Source: CAXMST01 sp038206985 (GTDB lineage: Bacteria; Actinomycetota; Thermoleophilia; Solirubrobacterales; 70-9). From it: a DNA stretch of 64,000 nucleotides. Position 1 is the stretch's first letter; the number at the start of each line of letters is the position of its first letter. Position numbers and translations under genes: made by a program. The notes beneath the pieces were generated by a model. That model was not told where the DNA came from and did not search any database. It worked only from the letters and a program-made list of their open reading frames with translations. The stretch covers positions 1 to 64,000 of the forward strand of contig JBBRAH010000010.1 in NCBI GenBank assembly GCA_038206985.1, read 5' to 3'. This document shows, in pieces, positions 57,954 to 64,000 of the stretch.

Positions 57954-59312
57954 ATGAGCGAGACCAAGGACACGCTGTCGATCACCGACAACAGGACCGG
58001 CCAGAGCTACGAGGTCGACGTCACTGACGACACGATCAAGGCCATGGATCTGCGCCAGATCAAGGTCAACGAGGACGACTTCGGGATGATGACCTACGAC
58101 CCCGCCTTCACCAACACGGCCGCCTGCCGCTCCGCGATCACCTACATCGATGGAGAGGCGGGCGTCCTCCAACACCGTGGCTACACGATCGAGGAGCTCT
58201 GCGAGCACTCGACCTATCTCGAGGTGGCCTACCTGCTCATCTTCGGCGAGCTGCCGACCGATCCGCAGCTCGAGCGCTGGACCTACGACATCACCCACCA
58301 CACGTTCGTCCACGAGGACATCAAGACGATGCTTGAGGGCTTCCGCTACGACGCGCACCCGATGGGGATGCTGCTCTCGACGGTCGGCGCGATGTCCACC
58401 TACTACCCGCAGGCGAACAAGATCGACAACGAGTTCGAGCGATACATGGCGGCGATCCGGCTGATCGCGAAGATGCCGACGCTGGCCGCGTTCTCCTACC
58501 GGCACAGCCTCGGCCTGCCGTACAACTACCCGGACAACGATCTCTCCTACTCCGGCAACTTCCTCGGGATGATGCGGAAGATGACCGAGCTCAAGTACGA
58601 TCCGGATCCGCGACTCGAGCGGGCCCTCGATGTCCTCTTCATCCTGCATGCCGATCACGAGCAGAACTGCTCGACGAGCGCAGTGCGCGCGGTCGGCTCC
58701 TCCCAGGTGGATCCCTACTCGTCGGTAGCGGCCGGAGTGGCCGCCCTGTACGGGCCGCTGCACGGCGGCGCCAACGAGGCGGTTCTGCGGATGCTGCGCC
58801 GGATCGAAAAGGTCGAGAACATTCCGGACTTCCTCGAGGGCGTCAAGAATCGCGAGGAGAAGCTGATGGGCTTCGGCCACCGGGTCTACAAGAACTACGA
58901 CCCGCGGGCGCGGATCATCAAAAAGCACGTCGACGAGGTACTCGACGTGGTCGGGCTCGATAACCCGCTCGTCAAGATCGCCGCCGAACTGGAGAAGCAG
59001 GCGCTCGACGACGAGTTCTTCACCGAACGCAAGCTCTACCCGAACGTCGACTTCTACTCGGGCCTCATCTACGAGGCGCTCGGCATCCCGAACGAGATGT
59101 TCACGGTGATCTTCGCGATCCCGCGGACCGCCGGCTGGATCGCCCAATGGATGGAGATGAACGGCGACAGCGAGCAGAAGATCGCCCGGCCGCGCCAGAT
59201 CTACACCGGTGCCCGCGACCTCGAGTACGTGCAGATGGCGGACCGTGAGGGCGAGGATAAGATCGTCGGCCCGCCGGCCAGGCGGCCCATCAAGAGTCGC
59301 CGCGGCGCCTAG
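57954..59312 (+). CDS. gltA: citrate synthase
   Basis: 452 residues from ATG 57954; the frame open to 57882 looks untranslated. Family motifs: ITYIDGEAGVLQHRGYTIEEL, the first active-site His in FILHADHEQNCSTSAVR, YGPLHGGANEAVLRM with the second catalytic His, and GFGHRVYKNYDPRARI. The Asp of the catalytic triad is in YPNVDFYSGLIY. Typical type-II size and features. It condenses acetyl-CoA with oxaloacetate at the entry of the TCA cycle. Flanked by unrelated small genes. Confidence 0.95.
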   Translation: MSETKDTLSITDNRTGQSYEVDVTDDTIKAMDLRQIKVNEDDFGMMTYDPAFTNTAACRSAITYIDGEAGVLQHRGYTIEELCEHSTYLEVAYLLIFGELPTDPQLERWTYDITHHTFVHEDIKTMLEGFRYDAHPMGMLLSTVGAMSTYYPQANKIDNEFERYMAAIRLIAKMPTLAAFSYRHSLGLPYNYPDNDLSYSGNFLGMMRKMTELKYDPDPRLERALDVLFILHADHEQNCSTSAVRAVGSSQVDPYSSVAAGVAALYGPLHGGANEAVLRMLRRIEKVENIPDFLEGVKNREEKLMGFGHRVYKNYDPRARIIKKHVDEVLDVVGLDNPLVKIAAELEKQALDDEFFTERKLYPNVDFYSGLIYEALGIPNEMFTVIFAIPRTAGWIAQWMEMNGDSEQKIARPRQIYTGARDLEYVQMADREGEDKIVGPPARRPIKSRRGA

Positions 59313-59336
59313 CCTCCCGGGCTCGTCAGGGAATGT

Positions 59337-59825
59337 CTAAGGGGTGCGGGCTATTGCGTTTGCGAGGGCAGCGCAGTCTTCTAGGTTGAGTCGCAGGGCC
59401 AGGGCTCCGGTGGACTCGTCGACCTGAGCCTGTAGGCCCGCGGTGTCCTGGTCGGCTGCGGCTTCGTCGCGGATCCGCCTGAGTAGCGCGACATCACCCT
59501 TCAGATCCTCGAGGTAGGCGGCGACATCCTCCTCCTGCTCCGGAGGCCGGGGGGTCGCCAGGATCCCGTCGTAGACCCGGTCGAGGATCTCGGCTCGGGA
59601 CTGGGCGTCGACGGCAATCTCGCTGGTGTCCGCAGGCAGCGGCAGGGCGACCGCCTCCTGAACCCCGTCCGAGCAGCTGCGGCTCGCCTCGGCCATGAAG
59701 ACCTCCGCGGCGGAGGGCGGAGGGCCGGCGGCCGGCGGGTCGTCGTCGCCGCATCCGGCAACGGCCAGCAGCCCGGCGCAAAAAGCTCCCGCCAGGGCGA
59801 TGCGAGGTCTCGGTCGGCGGATCAC
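59337..59825 (-). CDS. small lipoprotein of unknown function
   Basis: 162 residues from ATG 59825. Signal peptide (RIALAGAFCAGLLAVAGC) ending in the lipobox VAGC, then an acidic, Pro-rich linker and a helical domain (IAVDAQSRAEILDRVYDGIL, YLEDLKGDVALLRRIRDE) with two cysteines (RSCSDG, EDCAAL) that could form a disulfide. I recognise no family. Probably an outer-face lipoprotein. Convergent with citrate synthase. Confidence 0.72.
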   Translation of the reverse strand: MIRRPRPRIALAGAFCAGLLAVAGCGDDDPPAAGPPPSAAEVFMAEASRSCSDGVQEAVALPLPADTSEIAVDAQSRAEILDRVYDGILATPRPPEQEEDVAAYLEDLKGDVALLRRIRDEAAADQDTAGLQAQVDESTGALALRLNLEDCAALANAIARTP

Positions 59826-59876
59826 GGCCCGCCAACCTACAGGTAGCCTCGCCCTGACGACCGCCGATTAACACCC

Positions 59877-60221
59877 ATGACCAGATTCACCCTCACAGTT
59901 CGCAACGGACCAGCCGTGAGCCGGGAGCGCTTCGAACGGCTCGACGAGGCGATCGTGGCGCTGCGCGCGCATGTGACCTCGATCCGCGAGGAAGGCACCC
60001 TGCCGGAGGTGAGCGCGCTACGCACGTTCGAACCCGGTGACCGCGTCAAAGCGCGCCTGGAGCTCTCTGCCGGCCGTATCTTCCGGCGCCGGGAGGCGGG
60101 CTTGGATCTGATGGGTGACGGCAACATCGTCGCCTACAGCGGCGGTGCGTTCAAGCGGCCCCTGGAACCCGACTCGGGTGAGGATGCCTACGACGCGATC
60201 GCCAACACGTTGCGAGAATAG
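59877..60221 (+). CDS. hypothetical conserved protein
   Basis: 114 residues. The sequence starts MTRFTLTVRNGPAVSRERFE with a likely beta-strand, then a helix (RLDEAIVALRAHVTSI), and two strands around LELSAGRIFRRREAGLDLMG. The fold resembles a small alpha/beta protein, and I cannot name the family. It stands 4 bp ahead of the next small gene, so they are likely an operon. There is no membrane segment or signal. Confidence 0.6.
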   Translation: MTRFTLTVRNGPAVSRERFERLDEAIVALRAHVTSIREEGTLPEVSALRTFEPGDRVKARLELSAGRIFRRREAGLDLMGDGNIVAYSGGAFKRPLEPDSGEDAYDAIANTLRE

Positions 60222-60225
60222 GCCA

Positions 60226-60558
60226 ATGGCTGAGAAACCCGGGCGCGGCCACGGCAAGACGGACGGCGACGGGGTCGAGGTCGGTCGCCGGGTGCCGCTG
60301 CCGAAGGGCGCTCAGGAGCCGATCCGCGTCTACATCAACGGCGTCGAGCAGGACAACGGCGAGGACTACAGCTTCGACGGCGACGGAATCCTGTTCCACG
60401 AGCCGATCGTCAAGGAGGGCAAGCTGCCGCGCTGGCGCTGGCTGACCATGTACGTCGGGCTCTTCGGCTCCTACAACAAGCACGAGACAGTGGACGTCGA
60501 GTACCGCATAGACGGCAGGGTCCATCTCGCCTCAGACCTCGAAGTCGTCGGCGACTGA
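60226..60558 (+). CDS. hypothetical protein
   Basis: 110 residues from ATG 60226; the frame is open to 60115 inside the previous gene. An N-terminal basic, disordered stretch (EKPGRGHGKTDG) precedes a beta-rich core (IRVYINGVEQDNGEDYSFDG, VDVEYRIDGRVHLASDLEVV). The EDYSFDGDGI/LFHEPI pattern resembles small structural proteins such as phage tail or carbohydrate-binding folds, but no family is assigned. Likely partner of the gene at 59877. Confidence 0.6.
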   Translation: MAEKPGRGHGKTDGDGVEVGRRVPLPKGAQEPIRVYINGVEQDNGEDYSFDGDGILFHEPIVKEGKLPRWRWLTMYVGLFGSYNKHETVDVEYRIDGRVHLASDLEVVGD

Positions 60559-60569
60559 CGGCGGGTTCG

Positions 60570-61562
60570 CTAGGCCGCCATTCCGATGAGACCGGCAACC
60601 CGCTCGCGGTGCGCGGAGGACGAACCGAACAGCTGCCCGCTCGCGCGAGCGCGCTTGAGCAGGAAGTGCAGGTCGTGCTCCCAGGTGAACCCGATCCCGC
60701 CGTGGACCTGGATCGAACTCTTGGCGACCTCCCAGGCGGCGTCGGCGGCACGCGCCTTCGCCATCGAGGCCGCCAGGGCCAGGGAGTCCGGTTCCTCGTC
60801 CGCGGCCCAGGCCGCGTAGTAGGTGAGCGAGCGCGCCTCCTCAACGGCGTAGAGCATGTCCGCACAGCGATGCGAGACCGCCTGGTAGGCCCCGATCGGG
60901 CGCTCGAACTGGTGCCGCTCCTTGGCGTACTCCACGGCCATGTCCATGGCTCGCTGAGCGATTCCGGTCAGCTCGGCCGCAACCGCGACGGACATCCGGC
61001 CGGAAGCGGCGTCGAGATCTCCCGTCAGCGCCTCACCGTCCACGGAGGAGGGCTCCGAGTAGCCACGCGTCTCGTCGATCAGGTCGAGCTTGTCGAAGGT
61101 GACCGAGTTCGGGTCGAGAATCCGGGCGCCGTCCTCGTCGAAGACGATCGGTACGGCCGCACCCTCGGCGTCGAGGAACACATCGGGACTGCCGACCGCG
61201 CCCCGCGCCTCGCCGGTCGCGATGCCGCCGAGGTGGGCGGCCTTCTGCTCGTCGCTGCCGGCCCACTCGAGCGCCAGTCCGGCGCACGCGTTGGCGAGGA
61301 AGGGAGTCGGCGCGACTGCATAGCCGAGCTCCTCACAGAGGATCACCAGCTCCACCATGCCGAGGCCCTGACCACCGTGCTCCTCCGAAACCGCGATCCC
61401 GGCCCAGCCGAGCTCGCTGAGCTCCTTCCAGACCGCTTCGTCGAAGCCACCCGGCTCGGACTCGACCTGCTTGCGCACGACGTCCGGTTTGAACCGGGAC
61501 TGCGCGAAGCTCTTCGCGGTCGCCTTGATCTCCTGCTGCTCGTCGTTGAATCCAAAGTTCAT
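60570..61562 (-). CDS. acyl-CoA dehydrogenase family protein (beta-type partner)
   Basis: 330 residues. The N-terminal helical domain (FGFNDEQQEIKATAKSFAQ), a middle beta domain that is short, and a C-terminal helical domain ending FTWEHDLHFLLKRARAS. The middle domain lacks the usual TEPxxGSD-type flavin segment. It lies 29 bp downstream of a complete acyl-CoA dehydrogenase gene in the same orientation, the arrangement of the two-subunit alpha2-beta2 FadE/ChsE enzymes of actinobacteria, where only one subunit has full FAD contacts. These act on bulky or steroid-type acyl-CoAs. Confidence 0.85.
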   Translation of the reverse strand: MNFGFNDEQQEIKATAKSFAQSRFKPDVVRKQVESEPGGFDEAVWKELSELGWAGIAVSEEHGGQGLGMVELVILCEELGYAVAPTPFLANACAGLALEWAGSDEQKAAHLGGIATGEARGAVGSPDVFLDAEGAAVPIVFDEDGARILDPNSVTFDKLDLIDETRGYSEPSSVDGEALTGDLDAASGRMSVAVAAELTGIAQRAMDMAVEYAKERHQFERPIGAYQAVSHRCADMLYAVEEARSLTYYAAWAADEEPDSLALAASMAKARAADAAWEVAKSSIQVHGGIGFTWEHDLHFLLKRARASGQLFGSSSAHRERVAGLIGMAA

Positions 61563-61591
61563 GTCTCAGCCTCCTGTAGGTGCCTGGCCCG

Positions 61592-62731
61592 CTATCGCAG
61601 CTTCGGCAGGCCGAGCACACGCTCGGCGATGATGTTCTTGAGTACCTCGGAGGTACCGCCCTCGATCGAGTTCGCTCGCGAGCGCAGCATCTTGTAACCC
61701 CAGTCGGAGTCCTTACCGAGGGCCGCGGGTCCGAGGATCTCGGTCGCCAGCTCCGTCATCTCCTGGTTGATCGAACCCCACTGCAGCTTGGCGACCGAGC
61801 CCTCTGGGCCCGGGATGCCGGTCTTGATCTGCTGGCTGAGGCTGCGCATCGCGCCCAGACTCAGCGCCTCGGTGCCCATCTTCAGCGCCGCGATCTTCTG
61901 GCGCAGGATCGGGTCGGATCCCAGACCACGCTCGTTGATCAGCTCGATCAGGTTCTCGAGGTCGTTCTGCAGGCCGACGGCGGCCGAGGCACCGAGGCCC
62001 GCGCGCTCGTTCATCAGCGTGGTGATCGCCACCATCCAGCCGTTGCCGACACCGCCCATCACGTTCTCGTCGGGGACGAAAGCGCCCTCGAAGAAGACCT
62101 CGTTGAACTCGGCCTCGCCGGTGATCTGGACCAGTGGACGGACCTCGATGCCGTCCTGTTCCATGTCGCAGATGAAATAGGTCAGCCCCTTGTGCTTGGG
62201 AGCGTCGAAGTCCGAGCGGGCGACCAGCATGCACCACTTGGCGATGTGGCCAAGTGTGGTCCACACTTTCTGGCCCGTGACCTCCCAGCCGCCCTCGACC
62301 TTTACCGCCTTGGTCTTGAGCGAGGCGAGGTCGGATCCGGACTCAGGCTCGGAGAAGCCCTGGCACCAGATCTCCTCAGCCGAGAGGATCGGCTCCAGAA
62401 AGCGCTCCTTCTGGCTCTCGTCGCCGTGCGCCATGACCACGGGGCCGCCCATCACGAGCCCGAGGATGTTGGCCGGCCTCGGCACCTTGGCCCGCGCCAT
62501 CTCGGCGTAGAAGATCGTCTGCTCGAGCAGGCTCGCCCCGCGTCCGCCGTACTCCTTGGGCCAGGCGACTCCGGCCCAGCCGGCGTCGTGCATCGTGCGC
62601 TGCCAGGTGCGCTGGAACTCGAACTTGGCCGAGTCGTCGCCGTCGGGCTCGGGGCCGGGATTGTTGTCCGCGAGCCAGGTTCGCACCTCGTCGCGGAAGG
62701 CCTCCTCGTCGGCGGTCAGGGTCAGGTCCAC
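61592..62731 (-). CDS. acyl-CoA dehydrogenase
   Basis: 379 residues. The flavin-binding segment QGFSEPESGSDLASL and WEVTGQKVWTTLGHIA, the catalytic-region SRANSIEGGTSEVLKNIIAERVLGLP near the C-terminus, and the N-terminal FRDEVRTWLADN. The full set of contacts indicates an active enzyme, unlike the shorter partner at 60570. Together they probably form a heterotetramer oxidising a large or branched acyl-CoA. The next gene upstream (62780) is unrelated. Confidence 0.9.
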   Translation of the reverse strand: MDLTLTADEEAFRDEVRTWLADNNPGPEPDGDDSAKFEFQRTWQRTMHDAGWAGVAWPKEYGGRGASLLEQTIFYAEMARAKVPRPANILGLVMGGPVVMAHGDESQKERFLEPILSAEEIWCQGFSEPESGSDLASLKTKAVKVEGGWEVTGQKVWTTLGHIAKWCMLVARSDFDAPKHKGLTYFICDMEQDGIEVRPLVQITGEAEFNEVFFEGAFVPDENVMGGVGNGWMVAITTLMNERAGLGASAAVGLQNDLENLIELINERGLGSDPILRQKIAALKMGTEALSLGAMRSLSQQIKTGIPGPEGSVAKLQWGSINQEMTELATEILGPAALGKDSDWGYKMLRSRANSIEGGTSEVLKNIIAERVLGLPKLR

Positions 62732-62779
62732 TCGTCCTCCTCAGCAAAGTTGGCCCACTTGGCCAGTCAGCCAGGAAAC

Positions 62780-63697
62780 CTACCGGAGAGCCTGAGCTGC
62801 CACCGCGCGGAGGATGGTCCGGACGTGGCCCGGGTCGTGGCGGATCTGCCAGTGGCTGAAGCGCAGGCTGCGCAGTCCCGCCGCGGCGTGGGTCTGATCC
62901 CGGATTAGATCGTTCGTCTGCTGGGCGGGGAGGCGGTGATAGGTGAGCCCATCGGTCTCCACGACAAGCCCGAGGTTAGGCCACCAGAAATCGACCCTGT
63001 GGCTGTTGACGCGGCGCCGGGTCTCGGGCACGGGCAGGCCGGCCTCAACAGCAAGTGGCACGAAGAGCTGCTCGAGGCGCGAGTCGGTGAGCCGGAAGGT
63101 GTGTTTGTCGAGCTCGTCCCGGACGCGCGCGGCGCCACGGCGCCGCGGCTGGGCGACGCACGCGGCGCGCAGTGAGTCCGGGGTAAGCAGCTTCCGCTTG
63201 TCGCCCTCGCTGATCATCCGGTTGAGGGCAGCGTCATCGAGGCGGAGGGCCAGGTCGATGATCGTCTGAGCGGGGGCGGTCACCGGGATGCGTTCGCGAA
63301 GCGTGGTGCCGGTGGCGAGGAGGGCGGGGCGACGAGCATGGACCATGAGCCCGCGGCGGCGCAACCGTCCTCCAGAGCCAGAGACCGAGACCTCGACCAC
63401 GCTCGGCGAACGCTGGATCAGGTCCCAGAGGGCGGCGGCGCTCCAGTGACTCAACACCGAACCCTCGCCTGCGGCCAGGACGGCGGCCATGAGCCTGCCC
63501 AACCTGCCGGGGTCGGGCCGACCGACGACGTAGACCCCGCGATAGATGCAGTGAAGGCGGCCGCAGCGCAACCTGTGGCGAACCGCCTCTGGCGTCGCGC
63601 CGAGTTCGAGAAGTTGAGCGTGCGCAACGACCCAGTGCTGCTTGCGGGCAAGCGTCCATGCCCGCGCCTGCCACTGTCGCTGACTTGACGGGGTCAT
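62780..63697 (-). CDS. AbiEi-type antitoxin/DUF559 protein
   Basis: 305 residues from ATG 63697. An N-terminal winged-helix with AbiEi-type features (WVVAHAQLLELGATPEAVRHRL, YRGVYVVG) leads to a mid part (LSHWSAAALWDL) and a C-terminal DUF559 endonuclease-like fold (RVNSHRVDFWWPNLGLVVETDG, then RDQTHAAAGLRSLRFSHWQI), related to Vsr-type nucleases. The D and E residues in DFWWP and VETDG could form the metal site. In AbiE systems the AbiEi protein represses its own promoter by binding inverted repeats. The start codon here lies in the loop of a large inverted repeat. Confidence 0.8.
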   Translation of the reverse strand: MTPSSQRQWQARAWTLARKQHWVVAHAQLLELGATPEAVRHRLRCGRLHCIYRGVYVVGRPDPGRLGRLMAAVLAAGEGSVLSHWSAAALWDLIQRSPSVVEVSVSGSGGRLRRRGLMVHARRPALLATGTTLRERIPVTAPAQTIIDLALRLDDAALNRMISEGDKRKLLTPDSLRAACVAQPRRRGAARVRDELDKHTFRLTDSRLEQLFVPLAVEAGLPVPETRRRVNSHRVDFWWPNLGLVVETDGLTYHRLPAQQTNDLIRDQTHAAAGLRSLRFSHWQIRHDPGHVRTILRAVAAQALR

Positions 63698-63719
63698 AAC
63701 CCCGTCAAGTGCGCGACAG
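63674..63719. promoter_or_regulatory. large inverted repeat spanning the start of the DUF559 gene
   Basis: Arms CTGTCGC-TG-ACTTGACGGGGT and ACCCCGTCAAGT-GC-GCGACAG (19 of 21 pairs) around a CATA loop at 63695-63698. On the minus strand the loop holds the ATG of the DUF559 gene. It could be an operator for autoregulation or an mRNA hairpin that masks the start. Confidence 0.7.
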
Positions 63720-63736
63720 GCCGTCTTTCGCCCCCC

Positions 63737-64000
63737 TCAACGCTGCGGGTCGATCAGCACGCCCGGGTTGAGCAGGCCGGCCGGGTCGACAGCGGCCTTG
63801 GCGGCGGTCAGGGCCTCGGCGAAGGGCTCGGGACGCTGCAGGTCGTACCAGGGGCGATGGTCGCGGCCCACCGCGTGGTGGTGGGTGATCGTGCCGCCGG
63901 CCGAGATCAGCGCCTCCGAGACCGCTGCCTTGATCTCGTCCCACTGCTCGACCTCGGAGCCCCGCCGGGCGGGAGCCAGGATCGTGAAATAGGGCGCCGG
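63737..64000 (-). CDS. FAD-linked oxidase, alkyl-DHAP synthase-like, 3' part only
   Basis: The last 87 codons run in from beyond the right edge; the stop is at 63737-63739. The reading includes GGTITHHHAVGRDHRPWY, AKAAVDPAGLLNPGVLID and a terminal PQR, typical of the C-terminal domain of VAO-type FAD enzymes such as alkyldihydroxyacetonephosphate synthase, glycolate oxidase D subunit and D-lactate dehydrogenase. The HHHAVGRDH segment is the metal/substrate region of the alkyl-DHAP synthase-like branch. Exact substrate unknown; the N-terminal FAD-binding part is outside the window. Confidence 0.82.
   Translation of the reverse strand, partial: PAPYFTILAPARRGSEVEQWDEIKAAVSEALISAGGTITHHHAVGRDHRPWYDLQRPEPFAEALTAAKAAVDPAGLLNPGVLIDPQR

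Noticed and set aside
57177..59147. A 656-codon minus-strand open frame over PfkB and citrate synthase
   Set aside because: Antisense to citrate synthase and the PfkB gene, whose motifs are unmistakable; the antisense translation is Val/Asp/Arg-rich filler.
1..64000. tRNA, rRNA and CRISPR arrays
   Set aside because: No T-loop/anticodon arrangement, rRNA-like sequence or regularly spaced repeat was seen when reading both strands by eye.

Overview
The window is about 64 kb of very GC-rich, densely coding DNA with many 1-11 bp gene overlaps (ATGA, GTGA, TGATG) and frequent GTG starts. This points to an actinobacterium, most likely of the class Thermoleophilia (Solirubrobacterales-like). Supporting signs are an acyl-CoA carboxylase beta subunit, a PknB-type kinase, dodecin, several acyl-CoA dehydrogenases, AbiEi/DUF559 proteins, and an Arg-rich C-terminal module on the secreted serine hydrolase that I recall from this class. 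No rRNA, tRNA or CRISPR array was seen, and no stretch over 300 bp lacks a gene.

Layout. 1-0.93 kb: the 3' part of an IS481-type transposase that stops exactly where a PhyH gene stops. 0.93-4.5 kb: a mirror-image pair of two-gene cassettes (hexapeptide acyltransferase plus PhyH oxygenase) diverging from one 65 bp spacer. 4.5-28.3 kb: a large surface-glycan locus with two sulfotransferases, six methyltransferase-type enzymes, an OafA-type O-acyltransferase, five glycosyltransferases, a polytopic membrane protein and a Wzt/Wzm ABC exporter. Embedded in it are pccB, an oxidoreductase, an OCD-family enzyme and an unusual degenerate HD-GYP/GNAT fusion. 28.3-30.0 kb: a small carboxylase-epsilon-like protein, a compact Ser/Thr kinase and dodecin. 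30.1-32.9 kb: sulfite reductase and APS/PAPS reductase. 32.9-36.5 kb: an accessory island with DUF4160/DUF2442, HIRAN, VapBC-like and YefM/RelE-like genes plus repeats and palindromes. 36.5-38.1 kb: an FAD monooxygenase preceded by what looks like a rifamycin-associated element. 38.1-41 kb: a Zn peptidase, ATP sulfurylase and APS kinase closed by a clear terminator. 41-46.9 kb: membrane protein genes, a serine hydrolase, a PHP phosphoesterase, an Rrf2 regulator, a TauE/SafE exporter with two frameshifts and a 5'-truncated hydrolase remnant. 46.9-49.9 kb: an acyl-CoA dehydrogenase, an APH-like kinase and a HAD protein, the three parts that are fused in animal ACAD10. 50-64 kb: a membrane protein, a DEAD-box helicase, a large LuxR regulator, a PfkB kinase, citrate synthase, small proteins, a tandem acyl-CoA dehydrogenase pair, a DUF559 protein whose start codon lies in a hairpin loop, and the 3' end of an FAD-linked oxidase.

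How the genes may work together. The sulfate genes supply sulfide for cysteine, and through APS kinase they supply PAPS, the donor for the two sulfotransferases in the glycan locus. That locus therefore plausibly makes a sulfated, methylated and acylated polysaccharide exported by the ABC pair, whose ATPase carries a Wzt-type C-terminal domain that usually reads glycan-end modifications. A recurrent TANNNT box 6-8 nt before start codons suggests that leaderless transcripts are common here.
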